DNA of 64,000 bases. Source: Rhizobium sp. Q54. GTDB taxonomy: Bacteria > Pseudomonadota > Alphaproteobacteria > Rhizobiales > Xanthobacteraceae. The DNA is taken from positions 33,959 through 97,958 of the forward strand of contig CAMAUC010000005.1 in NCBI GenBank assembly GCA_945861265.1, in the 5' to 3' direction. The notes beneath the pieces were generated by a model, which searched no databases, was not told the DNA's origin, and worked only from the letters and a program-made list of their open reading frames with translations. A program made the position numbers and the translations under genes. This document shows, in pieces, positions 9,015 to 17,700 of this stretch (the stretch's first letter is position 1; each line of letters opens with the position of its first letter).

Positions 9015-10247
9015 TTAGCCGACCGGCCGCTCGTCGGCGATCACCTTGCCGTCATTCGGCAGCGCGCCCGGCTTTACCAATGTCACCGCGCCCTTGAGCT
9101 TGGTAACCGACTGCAAGGTGGCGGCGACAGCCTCGGCCAAAGCAGCGTTGGCGGTGGCGGATTCGGCCAGCAAGGTCATGGTGTCCTGCTCGGCCTCGCG
9201 GCCCACCACCAGACGCAGGCGAGCCAGTTCGGGATGGCGCTGGCCAATCTCGGCCACTTGTTTGGGATGGACGAACATTCCCTTGACCTTGGCGGTCTGA
9301 TCGGCCCGACCCATCCAGCCTTTGATACGGATGTTGGTGCGGCCGCAGGGCGACACGCCCGGCAGCAGCGCCGACAGGTCGCCGGTGGCAAGCCGGACCA
9401 TCGGATAATCGGGATTGAACGTCGTCACCACGATCTCGCCGACCTCGCCCGGAGCGACCGGGTCGCCGGTGCCGGGCCGCACGATTTCAAGGATCAGATT
9501 CTCGTTGACGATCATGCCCTGCATGGCATCGCTCTCGTAAGCGACAATGCCGAGTTCGGCGGTGGCGTAGCACTGCACCACCGCGACGCCGCGCCCGCGC
9601 AATTCATCGCGCAAGGAGCCCGGCAATGCCGCGCCCGACACCAGACTGCGTGTGAGCGAAGTGGCGTCCTTGCCCGTCTTCAGCGCGGTATCGAGCAGAA
9701 TCTTGAGAAAGTCCGGCGTACCGACATAACCAGTCGGCCTGTATTGCTCGATGGCTTCCAGTTGTTGTTCGGTATTGCCGACGCCGCCCGGGATCACCGC
9801 GCAGCCGACCGCATGCGCGCCGGATTCCAGCATGAAGGCGCCGGGCGTGAGATGATAGGCAAACGAATTATGAACAATGTCGCCGGCGCGAAAGCCGGCG
9901 GCGTAGCAAGCGCGCGCGGCGCCCCAGCCATCGGCGCTCAGGCTTTCCGGCTCGAAGATCGGCCCCGGCGACATCAGTAGCCGCTTGGCCTTGCCGGGCG
10001 GCGTGACGTTGAGACCGCCGAACGGCGGATGCTCTTTTTGCAGGCCCACCAGATCGGATTTGCGGAATACCGGCAGCCTGGCCAGCGCCGCACGCGACGT
10101 CACCGATGCCGGATCGACGCCGGATAAATGCCTCGTCCAGCCGGGCGCGGTCAGCGCGTGCCTGATGATAGCCGGCATAGCATCGAACAATGCGCGCTCA
10201 CGCTGCGCCGTCTCGCGGACCTCAAGCTGATCGTAGTAGTCGGTCAT
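9015..10247 (-). CDS. Phenylacetate-CoA ligase-like acyl/aryl-CoA ligase (PaaK family)
   Basis: 410 residues, the compact PaaK-type length. The N-terminal PaaK layout is visible (ARLPVFRKSDLVGLQ, FEPESLSADGWG). The central substrate/AMP region is GYVGTPDFLKILLDTALK, then SGAALPGSLRDEL and CYATAELGIVAYES. The C-terminal AMP-binding_C-like part includes GRADQTAKVKGMFVHPKQVAEI. These enzymes form acyl-CoA from an aromatic or related acid, ATP and CoA. It is the last gene of the transporter operon, five bases after livF, and so probably activates the imported substrate. True substrate unknown. Confidence 0.86.
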   Translation of the reverse strand: MTDYYDQLEVRETAQRERALFDAMPAIIRHALTAPGWTRHLSGVDPASVTSRAALARLPVFRKSDLVGLQKEHPPFGGLNVTPPGKAKRLLMSPGPIFEPESLSADGWGAARACYAAGFRAGDIVHNSFAYHLTPGAFMLESGAHAVGCAVIPGGVGNTEQQLEAIEQYRPTGYVGTPDFLKILLDTALKTGKDATSLTRSLVSGAALPGSLRDELRGRGVAVVQCYATAELGIVAYESDAMQGMIVNENLILEIVRPGTGDPVAPGEVGEIVVTTFNPDYPMVRLATGDLSALLPGVSPCGRTNIRIKGWMGRADQTAKVKGMFVHPKQVAEIGQRHPELARLRLVVGREAEQDTMTLLAESATANAALAEAVAATLQSVTKLKGAVTLVKPGALPNDGKVIADERPVG

Positions 10248-10252
10248 TTCGG

Positions 10253-11092
10253 CTATGCCAGCCAGCGCTTGCGGCGGCGATAGTGCTTGCCGTCGCGGAA
10301 TGATTTGCGGCGGCCATCGGAGATGCCGAGGTAGAATTCCTTGACGTCCTCGTTCTCGGACAGCGATTTGGCGTCGCCATCCATCACCACGCGGCCGTTT
10401 TCGAGAATGTAGCCGTAGCGCGCATAGCGCAGCGCCATATTGGTGTTCTGTTCGGCCAGCAGGAACGATACCTGTTCCTTTTCATTGAGATGCTTCACGA
10501 TCTCGAAAATCTCCTCGACGATCTGCGGCGCCAGGCCCATCGACGGCTCATCGAGCAGGATCATCTTTGGCCGCGACATCAGCGCGCGGCCAACCGCGCA
10601 CATCTGCTGCTCGCCGCCGGAGGTATAGCCGGCCTGCGAATTCCGGCGCTGCTTCAGCTTGGGGAAATAGCCATAGACCAGTTCGAGGTCGCGCATCACC
10701 GCGGCCTTGCCGTCTGTGCGCGTGAACGCGCCGGTCATCAGGTTTTCCTCGATGGTGAGATGGCCGAAACAGTGACGGCCTTCCATCACCTGGATGCAGC
10801 CACGCCGAACGAGTTCGTTCGGCGACAGGTTCTGCACCTCGTTGTCCCCGAACAAAATCGTACCCTTGGTGACGTCGCCGCGCTCGGCGCGCAACAAATT
10901 GGAAATCGCCTTCAGCGTTGTCGACTTGCCGGCGCCGTTGGCCCCCAACAGCGCGACGATGCCGCCCGCCGGCACGTCGAGCGACACGCCCTTGAGCACC
11001 AGAATGACGGAATTGTAGATCACCTCGATGTTATTCACCGAGAGCAGAGATTTCTTCGGCAACGTCGATGCGGCGGTGGCGACGGATGACAC
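10253..11092 (-). CDS. livF: Branched-chain-type ABC transporter ATP-binding protein (LivF)
   Basis: 279 residues, starting at a GTG with GGAG about 11 bases upstream. Walker A is GANGAGKST, the ABC signature SGGEQQMCAVGRAL and Walker B MILLDEPSMGLAP. The C-terminal LivF region EQNTNMALRYARYGYILENGRVV is followed by an extra basic tail (RDGKHYRRRKRWLA) seen in LivF proteins of this operon type. It pairs with LivG to energise uptake through LivH/LivM. A hairpin terminator lies just upstream, after the binding-protein gene, so its expression may be lower than that of the binding protein. Confidence 0.93.
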   Translation of the reverse strand: MSSVATAASTLPKKSLLSVNNIEVIYNSVILVLKGVSLDVPAGGIVALLGANGAGKSTTLKAISNLLRAERGDVTKGTILFGDNEVQNLSPNELVRRGCIQVMEGRHCFGHLTIEENLMTGAFTRTDGKAAVMRDLELVYGYFPKLKQRRNSQAGYTSGGEQQMCAVGRALMSRPKMILLDEPSMGLAPQIVEEIFEIVKHLNEKEQVSFLLAEQNTNMALRYARYGYILENGRVVMDGDAKSLSENEDVKEFYLGISDGRRKSFRDGKHYRRRKRWLA

Positions 11093-11117
11093 GCGATCAA
11101 CTCCGATCTCAAGTCAG

Positions 11118-11150
11118 AAAAAGTGGGAGGCGGCGGCATGCCGCCTCCCG
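11118..11150 (-). terminator. Intra-operon hairpin terminator after the binding-protein gene
   Basis: On the minus strand the stem GGGAGGCGGC / GCCGCCTCCC (10 bp, 5-nt loop) is followed by CACTTTTTC. It sits between the substrate-binding gene (ending at 11166) and livF (starting at 11092). Partial termination here would favour the binding protein over the ATPase, a common arrangement in ABC operons. Confidence 0.75.
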
Positions 11151-11165
11151 ATTGTCGTCAGGCGA

Positions 11166-12485
11166 TCAGCTCTCCTTCGAGCAGTCGCGCGCGGTGATCT
11201 TCTTCTCGGTCGCATACTTGGCGGCGTTTTCCTTGACCAGCGGCGCAAGGATCTTTTCGTCGGCCTTGTAGTAGTCCGAGATCGTCTTCCAGGCCTTGCC
11301 GTCCCACTGCTGCATGCGGGCAACGTCCGCGCCCTGGTGATCTTCGCAGGAGAAGCGCAGGGGTTGCAGCATGCCTTCGAAGCCAAGCTCCTTGATGCGC
11401 GCGGCGGTCAGGTTGAGGTTTTCAAAACCCCAGCGAACCTGTTCGCCGGTCATCGGCTTGTTGCCATACTTCTTCATCGCGGTGCGGATCGCTTCCGTGC
11501 CGATCATTGAGTTGATCAGGCCGCGGTTGTAGAGCACCTGCGCGAAGTCTTCCTTGGCTGCCGCCTTGCCTTTCGACACGACGTTCTTTTCGAGGTCGGC
11601 ATGGACGGCGAACTTGCCGGGGCCATGCTGCAGCATCAGCGCCTTGTAGCCAGTCGACTGATCGCCGGCAGGCGTCACGTCGGGCTCGGCACCCGACCAC
11701 CACACGCCGATGACCTTGTCGCGCGGAAAGCCGACCGCTGCCGCTTCCTTGATCGAGGTCGAGTTCATCACGCCCCAGCCCCAGAGCAGGACATAGTCGG
11801 GACGATCCTGGCGGATGGCGAGCCACTGCGACTTCTGTTCGACGCCCGGATGCGTGACCGGGATCGCCTTGAAATCGAAGCCGTTGACCTTGGCGCGCGC
11901 TTCAAGCGCCGCGATCGGCTCCTTGCCATAGGGGCTGTCGTGATAGACGAGGCTGATCTTCTTGCCTTTGAGCTTGTCGAAGCCGCCAAGCTCCTTGGCG
12001 ATGTGCTGAATGGCGACATCGGCCGCGGTCCAGTAGCTGCCGACGGCGATGAAGTTCCACGGGAACACCGCGCCGTTGCGGCTTTCCGAGCGGCCATAGC
12101 CCATGGTCAGCAGCGGGATCTTGTCGCCCGGCACCTTGTCGGTCAGCGCGAAGGTGATGCCGGTCGAGAGCGGCGAGAAATAGGCGGCGCCGGTTGGGCC
12201 TTTGCCCTTCAGACGCTCGTAGCATTCGACACCCTTGTCGGTGGCGTAGCCGGTCTCGCATTCCTCGAACACGATCTTGACGCCGTTGATGCCGCCGTCG
12301 CGCTCGTTGAGAAGCGTCCAGTAGTCGGCAACGCCGTTGGCGAACGGGATGCCGTTCGGCGCGTAAGGTCCGGTGCGGTAAACCAGCGCCGGGATGAACT
12401 GCTCGTTCGTCTGCGCCGTCGCCGGTCCGGTCATCGCCGTCGCACCTAGTGCTAGAGCGGTGAGAGCCAAAGTAAGCTTTCTCAT
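11166..12485 (-). CDS. ABC transporter substrate-binding protein (branched-chain amino acid / aromatic acid type)
   Basis: 439 residues with a signal peptide (MRKLTLALTALALGATAMTG, cleavage after TAQ). It has the type-I periplasmic binding fold of the Peripla_BP_6 family: FIPALVYRTGPYAPNGIPFANGVADYW, then NGVKIVFEE, VSYHDSPYGKE-like block and GVWWSGAEPDVTPAGD. A strong ribosome site (GGGAGGACGAC) precedes the ATG. It captures the ligand in the periplasm for LivHMGF. The two CoA ligases in the same operon suggest a carboxylic acid, aromatic or aliphatic, rather than leucine. That assignment is inference. Confidence 0.9.
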   Translation of the reverse strand: MRKLTLALTALALGATAMTGPATAQTNEQFIPALVYRTGPYAPNGIPFANGVADYWTLLNERDGGINGVKIVFEECETGYATDKGVECYERLKGKGPTGAAYFSPLSTGITFALTDKVPGDKIPLLTMGYGRSESRNGAVFPWNFIAVGSYWTAADVAIQHIAKELGGFDKLKGKKISLVYHDSPYGKEPIAALEARAKVNGFDFKAIPVTHPGVEQKSQWLAIRQDRPDYVLLWGWGVMNSTSIKEAAAVGFPRDKVIGVWWSGAEPDVTPAGDQSTGYKALMLQHGPGKFAVHADLEKNVVSKGKAAAKEDFAQVLYNRGLINSMIGTEAIRTAMKKYGNKPMTGEQVRWGFENLNLTAARIKELGFEGMLQPLRFSCEDHQGADVARMQQWDGKAWKTISDYYKADEKILAPLVKENAAKYATEKKITARDCSKES

Positions 12486-12603
12486 GTCGTCCTCCCTGTG
12501 AGTCGGCCTGTGAAGCCGGGTCGTTGAAGCGATTATTGCTTTTGAGGTGCCGGTGCGCCGCTCCGTTTGCGCACCTCACCTTCGAAGCCTCAAGCCTATG
12601 CTT

Positions 12604-13725
12604 TCAATACGGGTATGGCCAGAGCCTCAGCTTTTCCTTTCCAGTCAACCAAAGTCTCGCAAAACCACGCGGTTCGACGATCAAAAGCCAGCAGATCAGC
12701 GCCCCGGTGATGATGAACACCAGCAGCGATACCGTCTCGACCGAGATCGGCACGCCGAGCGCATGCGGCACCTGATCGAGCAGGATCGGCAGCACAAGGA
12801 TAAAGGCGGCGCCGAGGAACGAGCCCAGGATCGAGCCGAGGCCGCCGATGATGACCATGAACAGAATCTGGAACGACCGATCGATGCTGAAGGCCAGCGG
12901 CTCCCAGGCGCCGAGATAGACGAAAGCCCACAACGCGCCGGCCACACCCATGATGAATGACGAGATGGCGAAGGCCGAGAGCTTCGCATAAAGCGGCCGG
13001 ATGCCCATCAGTTCGGCGGCGATATCCATGTCGCGCGTCGCCATCCACTGCCGGCCGATATTGCCGCGCACCAGGTTTTTCGCCAGCAGCGCGAAGATGG
13101 CGACAAAGACGAGGCACAACAGATAGCGCTCAATCGGCGCATTGACGACGAAACCGAAGAAATTCAGATCGGGCGCGCTCACCGAACCGGACGAATTGTA
13201 GTTGGTGAACCACTTCACCCGGATGAACACCCAGTCGAAGAAGAACTGCGCGGCCAAAGTCGCCACCGCCAGATAGAGCCCCTTGATGCGCAGGCTCGGA
13301 ATGCCGAACAGGATGCCGACGACAGCCGACATCAGCGCGCCGAGCAGGATCGACGGCAGCATCGGCAAAGGCGGAATCGAAAGATCGAACAGGCCGAACG
13401 GAAGGTGCACGCCGGTGGCGAACTTGTAGGCGCTGTAGGCGCCAATCGCCATGAAGGCGCCGCTGCCGAGCGACAGCTGGCCGCAATAGCCAGTCAGAAT
13501 GTTGAGGCCAATAGCGGCAAGCGAAAGGATCAAAAACGGAATGAGGATCGCGCGCAGCATATACTCGCTGCCGAACGGCCAGATGTGAAAGGCATTGAGC
13601 AGCGGAATGCCGATGAAGGCCAAGGCCAAAACGACCCACAGCGCGATGCGATCCTGCCTGATCGGAAAGATCTGCATGTCGGCGGCGTAACTGCTCTTGA
13701 ACTGGCCGGTCTCGCGATAGAACAT
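12604..13725 (-). CDS. livM: Branched-chain-type ABC transporter permease (LivM)
   Basis: 373 residues with about nine to ten hydrophobic segments. Family blocks are LNILTGYCGQLSLGSGAFMAIGAYSAYK and, near the C-terminus, IIGGLGSILGSFLGAAFILVLP. It starts with a polar N-terminus (MFYRETGQFKSSYAADMQI) after an AAGGAC ribosome site. It forms the inner-membrane channel with LivH. A class A repeat separates it from livH, so the two genes are 69 bp apart instead of overlapping. Confidence 0.93.
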   Translation of the reverse strand: MFYRETGQFKSSYAADMQIFPIRQDRIALWVVLALAFIGIPLLNAFHIWPFGSEYMLRAILIPFLILSLAAIGLNILTGYCGQLSLGSGAFMAIGAYSAYKFATGVHLPFGLFDLSIPPLPMLPSILLGALMSAVVGILFGIPSLRIKGLYLAVATLAAQFFFDWVFIRVKWFTNYNSSGSVSAPDLNFFGFVVNAPIERYLLCLVFVAIFALLAKNLVRGNIGRQWMATRDMDIAAELMGIRPLYAKLSAFAISSFIMGVAGALWAFVYLGAWEPLAFSIDRSFQILFMVIIGGLGSILGSFLGAAFILVLPILLDQVPHALGVPISVETVSLLVFIITGALICWLLIVEPRGFARLWLTGKEKLRLWPYPY

Positions 13726-13744
13726 GCCGTCCTTATCCTATTTT

Positions 13745-13793
13745 GCGCATGATATGATCCGAAAACCGGTACCCACTTTTCGGGATCATGCGC
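13745..13793. repeat. Palindromic repeat, class A, inside the liv operon
   Basis: 49 bp, arms GCGCATGAT / ATCATGCGC around ATGATCCGAAAACCGGTACCCACTTTTCGGG. It lies within the liv operon, between livH (stop at 13795) and livM (start at 13725). It could affect mRNA stability between the two permease genes. Confidence 0.85.
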
Positions 13794-13794
13794 G

Positions 13795-14724
13795 CTAAAT
13801 CCGCTCGATGATGCGCTCGCCGAACAGTCCTTGCGGCCGCGCCATCAGCACGGCTAGCGCCAGGACATAGGCGAACCAGTATTCGATGCCGCCGCCGATG
13901 AACGGACCGAGATAGGCTTCGGCCAGTTTCTCGCCGGCGCCGACGATCAGGCCGCCGACAATGGCGCCGGGCACCGAGGTGAAGCCGCCGATGATCAGCA
14001 CCGGCAGCGCCTTCAGCGCCAGGAAGGTGATGGAGAACTGCACGCCGAGCTTGGTGCCCCAGACGGTGGCGGCAACCAGCGCCACCAGGCCGGCGACCAG
14101 CCAGACGATGAACCAGATCCAATTGAGCGAAATGCCGACCGACTGCGCCGCGGCGTGATCGTCGGCGACGGCGCGCAGTGCGCGACCGGTCTTGGTCTTC
14201 TGGAAGAACAGCGCCAGGCCGACGACAAGCACCGCCGCGATCATGCCGCCCCAGACGTCGATCTTGCTGACCAGAATGCCGCCGGGAAACGAACTCTCGA
14301 ACAGGAACCAGGCGTCGCTCGGAAACAACCGCAGCGGATAGACGTCCGAGCCGAACAGCATCTGCGCGCCGCCTTCGATCATGAAAGTGACGCCGATGGT
14401 CGACATGAACAGTGTCAGCCCATCCTGATTAATCAGCGGACCAAGCACGAAACGCTCCACCATCCAGGCGGTAATCGCCATGACGACGGCGGCAAACAGC
14501 AAGGCGATGACGATGGCCGCCCAGAACGGCAGCCCTTTGCCGACCATGAAGTCGAGCGAGCGCACCAAAGCGAGGCCGGCGAGCAGCACCATCGCGCCTT
14601 GCGCGAAGTTGAACACGCCGGACGCCTTGAAGATCAACACGAAGCCGAGCGCGACCAGCGAATAGAGCACGCCGGCCAGGAGGCCGCTGACGAGGACTTC
14701 GAGGAATTGGCCAAAGGCGATCAT
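13795..14724 (-). CDS. livH: Branched-chain-type ABC transporter permease (LivH)
   Basis: 309 residues with about eight hydrophobic helices. Family motifs: GLLAGVLYSLVALGFVLIFKASGVFNFAQGAMVLL near the N-terminus and the cytoplasmic EAA-like loop RALRAVADDHAAAQSVGI. The C-terminal block GGFTSVPGAIVGGLIVGAGEKL is also typical. Its ATG overlaps the livG stop by one base (TGATG), which implies translational coupling. It forms the inner-membrane channel with LivM. Confidence 0.94.
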   Translation of the reverse strand: MIAFGQFLEVLVSGLLAGVLYSLVALGFVLIFKASGVFNFAQGAMVLLAGLALVRSLDFMVGKGLPFWAAIVIALLFAAVVMAITAWMVERFVLGPLINQDGLTLFMSTIGVTFMIEGGAQMLFGSDVYPLRLFPSDAWFLFESSFPGGILVSKIDVWGGMIAAVLVVGLALFFQKTKTGRALRAVADDHAAAQSVGISLNWIWFIVWLVAGLVALVAATVWGTKLGVQFSITFLALKALPVLIIGGFTSVPGAIVGGLIVGAGEKLAEAYLGPFIGGGIEYWFAYVLALAVLMARPQGLFGERIIERI

Positions 14725-15524
14725 CAGTGCGCCACTCCCAGATAGGCGTCGATCACCGCCTGATTGCTTTTGACTTCGTTCGGCGTGCCGTCGGCGATCT
14801 TGATGCCATGATCGAGCACGACCACACGGTCGGACAGGTCCATCACCACGCCCATGTCGTGCTCGATCAGGGCAATCGTGGTGCCATAATGATCGTTCAC
14901 ATCGAGAATGAAGCGCGACATGTCTTCCTTCTCTTCGATGTTCATGCCGGCCATCGGCTCGTCGAGCAGCAGCAATTCCGGTTCCATGGCGAGGGCGCGG
15001 CCGAGTTCGACGCGCTTCTGCAAGCCATAGGGCAGCCGGCTGACCGGCGTGCGGCGGATTTCCTGAATCTTGAGAAAGTCGATGATCTCCTCGACCCGGT
15101 GGCGATGCTCGACTTCCTCGGCCAGAGCCGGCCCGACTCGCAGCATCTGCCAGAACATGTTGCGGCGCATCTTGAGCGTACGGCCGGCCATGATGTTGTC
15201 GAGCGCGGTCATGCCGCGAAACAGCGCGACGTTCTGGAAGGTGCGGGCAATGCCACCGTCGGCGGCGTCGTGCGGCCGCATCCTGGAGCGCGCCTCGCCC
15301 TTGAAGGTGATGACGCCTTCCTGCGGGTGATAGAACCCGTTGATGATGTTGAGCATCGACGTCTTGCCGGCGCCGTTCGGCCCGATGATGGCGCGAATTT
15401 CGCCCTTGCGAATATCGAACGACACGCCGCTCACGGCTTTGACGCCGCCGAACGACAGCGAAACGTTATCGATCGACAGCAGTACGTCGCCGGCTGTGAC
15501 CGGTGGTCCGTCGGGCGCCCTCAT
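14724..15524 (-). CDS. livG: Branched-chain-type ABC transporter ATP-binding protein (LivG)
   Basis: 266 residues. Walker A GPNGAGKTS, signature LPYGLQKRVELGRALA (the LivG variant of the LSGGQ motif) and Walker B LLLLDEPMAGMN. A conserved LivG start, LLSIDNVSLSFGGVKAVSGVSF, and the switch histidine in ALIEHDMGVVMDLSDRVVVLDHG are present. It overlaps the upstream acyl-CoA synthetase by four bases (ATGA) and livH by one base, so the three are almost certainly one transcript and translationally coupled. Confidence 0.95.
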   Translation of the reverse strand: MRAPDGPPVTAGDVLLSIDNVSLSFGGVKAVSGVSFDIRKGEIRAIIGPNGAGKTSMLNIINGFYHPQEGVITFKGEARSRMRPHDAADGGIARTFQNVALFRGMTALDNIMAGRTLKMRRNMFWQMLRVGPALAEEVEHRHRVEEIIDFLKIQEIRRTPVSRLPYGLQKRVELGRALAMEPELLLLDEPMAGMNIEEKEDMSRFILDVNDHYGTTIALIEHDMGVVMDLSDRVVVLDHGIKIADGTPNEVKSNQAVIDAYLGVAH

Positions 15525-17503
15525 GCCGCTTTCCCCAAGGTCCCGGAAATCGCGACCGGCTGCATGTCGGCGATCTTGACGCGCGCGCTGAGCGTGCCCT
15601 TGCGGCCGTCCTCGAACGTCACTTCGGTGGAGATATCGGCTGCGCTGGACCCGTTATAAAGCGCATCGATCAGCGGCGCATAGCGCTCGGCGACGAAGCC
15701 ACGCCGCACCTTCTGCGTGCGCGTCAGTTCGCCGTCGTCGGCGTCGAGTTCCTTGTGCAGGACCAGGAAGCGCTTGATCTGCGCCCCGGCCATCACCTTG
15801 TCGTCGGCAAGCGATTTATTCACTTCGGCGATGTGCTTTTCCATCATCGCGTAGACCTGCGGGTGGCCAGCCAGTTCCTGGTAAGAGCCATACGACACGT
15901 TGTTGCGCTCGGCCCAGCTGCCGACCGCCGTGAGGTCGATATTGAGCATCACGGTGACGAAGTCACGCTGGTCGCCGTAAGCCACGGCTTCGCGAATGTC
16001 GGGAAAGAATTTGAGCTTGTTCTCGATATATTTCGGCGGAAACATCGTGCCATCATTGAGCCGGCCGACATCCTTGGCGCGGTCGATGATCTTGAGATGG
16101 CCGGTCTTCTCATCGAAATAGCCTGCATCGCCGGTTTTCACGTAACCGTCCGGCGTCATCACTTCGGCGGTCTTGTCGGCGTCCTTGAAGTAGCCGATGA
16201 ACATGCCCGGCGATTTAAACAGAACCTCGCCATTGTCGGCGATGCGGATATCGACATGCGGACAGGCCGGACCGACCGTGTCGGAATGGATTTCGCCGTC
16301 CGGCTGAGCGGTGACGTAGAGGAAGGCTTCGGTCTGGCCGTAAAGCTGTTTGAAGTTCAGCCCGATCGACCGATAGAAGGCGAACAGGTCCGGGCCGATC
16401 GCTTCGCCGGCGGTATAGGCGACGCGCACGCGCGAGAAGCCGAGCACATTCTTGAGCGGCGCATAGACCAGAATATTGCCGAACCAATAGAGAAGACGGC
16501 CACCCAGCGGCACGCTGTCGCCATTGAGAATGCGCTCGCCGTATTTGCGCGCGACGCCGATGAAGTAGTGGAACATCTTTCGCTTCAGCGCGCTGGCGTC
16601 CTCCATGCGGATCATCACCCGCGTCAGCAGGACCTCGAGCGTACGCGGCGGCGCAAAGTAGAAGCTCGGGCCGATCTCGCGCAGATCGGAGGTCGCGGTG
16701 TCGGCACTCTCCGGGCAGGCCATGCAGAAGCCGGCCACCAGCCCTTGCGCGTAATTGAGATAATGATCGCCGACCCAGGCCAGCGGCAAATAGGCCAGCG
16801 CGACATCCTTCTCAGTCAGTCTGTCGAATTTGACGGTGTCGGTCGCCGCCTGGATCGATCGCTCGCCGGACAGCACCACGCCTTTCGACGCGCCCGTGGT
16901 GCCGGAGGTGTAGAGAATGATCGACGGGTCGGATCCCTTGCCAGCGGCGATCTCGCCATCGAGCCATTCGCCGAGTTTGGGATCGGCGGCCAGCGCCTTG
17001 CGGCCGTCGGCGATGACATCGTCCATCGCGCGCAGTTTGGCGTGGTCATAGTCGCGCAGGCCGCGCGTTTCGTCATAGACCATCAGTTCGAGCTTCGGCA
17101 GACGGTCCAGCACCGACTGAATCTTGTCGATCTGCTCCTGATCTTCGACCGCGGCGAAACGCACATCGGCATGCGCCAGCACGAAGGAGAGTTCGTCGGC
17201 GACCGCGTCGGCATAGACCGGCACCGGCACCGCGCCGAGCATCTGCGCCGCCATCACCGACCAGTAAAGCTTGGGACGGTTGGAGCCGACGATAGCGATC
17301 GTCTCGCCGCGCTTGAGGCCGAGCCGGCTGAGGCCGACGGCATAGGCACGCACCAGCTCAAGCGCCTGGGCCCAGGTCCAGGTCTGCCAGATGCCGAGGT
17401 CCTTGTGCCGCATCGATGGCCGGGAGCCATACAGGCGGGCATTGCGAACCAGCAATTTAGGAAACGTATCCGCTTTCGCGGCGGCATCGAACGCCACAGC
17501 CAT
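15521..17503 (-). CDS. Long-chain acyl-CoA synthetase-like AMP-dependent ligase
   Basis: 660 residues from the ATG at 17503, which has GGGGGAGGAT just upstream; in-frame starts further up (17527, 17599) would add non-conserved sequence. AMP-binding motifs: ILYTSGTTGASKGVVLSG (P-loop), YGQTEAF, GYVKTGDAGYFDEKTGHLKIIDRAKD and C-terminal PPKYIENKLKF. The family activates fatty or aryl-aliphatic acids to CoA thioesters at the inner face of the membrane. It is the first gene of the operon and may pull the imported acid inward by thioesterification. Substrate unknown. Confidence 0.9.
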   Translation of the reverse strand: MAVAFDAAAKADTFPKLLVRNARLYGSRPSMRHKDLGIWQTWTWAQALELVRAYAVGLSRLGLKRGETIAIVGSNRPKLYWSVMAAQMLGAVPVPVYADAVADELSFVLAHADVRFAAVEDQEQIDKIQSVLDRLPKLELMVYDETRGLRDYDHAKLRAMDDVIADGRKALAADPKLGEWLDGEIAAGKGSDPSIILYTSGTTGASKGVVLSGERSIQAATDTVKFDRLTEKDVALAYLPLAWVGDHYLNYAQGLVAGFCMACPESADTATSDLREIGPSFYFAPPRTLEVLLTRVMIRMEDASALKRKMFHYFIGVARKYGERILNGDSVPLGGRLLYWFGNILVYAPLKNVLGFSRVRVAYTAGEAIGPDLFAFYRSIGLNFKQLYGQTEAFLYVTAQPDGEIHSDTVGPACPHVDIRIADNGEVLFKSPGMFIGYFKDADKTAEVMTPDGYVKTGDAGYFDEKTGHLKIIDRAKDVGRLNDGTMFPPKYIENKLKFFPDIREAVAYGDQRDFVTVMLNIDLTAVGSWAERNNVSYGSYQELAGHPQVYAMMEKHIAEVNKSLADDKVMAGAQIKRFLVLHKELDADDGELTRTQKVRRGFVAERYAPLIDALYNGSSAADISTEVTFEDGRKGTLSARVKIADMQPVAISGTLGKAA

Positions 17504-17587
17504 ATCCTCCCCCTCAGCCGGCGCCATCGACGCCGGCCCGCGTCTTCTTCCCCTCAGCCGCCATTCAGGACGGTCTTGTTTGTATTG

Positions 17588-17657
17588 ATATGAAATCACC
17601 GCCGAAGGCGGGTCAAGCCTTCGACGGTTCAGTAATTGGTCGCAAGCGCTACCAATT
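17588..17657 (-). promoter_or_regulatory. Candidate promoter and two dyad operators for the ligase-liv operon
   Basis: Read on the minus strand, TTGACC (plus 17611-17616) and TCATAT (plus 17588-17593) are separated by 17 bases, a plausible sigma-70-like promoter about 85 bp before the ATG. A 7-bp dyad CGAAGGC / GCCTTCG (17603-17623) covers the -35 element. A second dyad AATTGGT / ACCAATT (17634-17657) lies just upstream. Two dyads at the promoter suggest control by an effector-binding regulator. No regulator gene is in the window. Confidence 0.5.
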
Positions 17658-17700
17658 CACTTTTTTTGTAACTATCAGGCCGAGGCGAACAATAATTCGC

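Noticed and set aside
15503..17593. A 696-codon open frame antisense to the acyl-CoA synthetase.
   Set aside because: Same reasons; the minus-strand gene has all AMP-binding motifs, the plus-strand frame has none.
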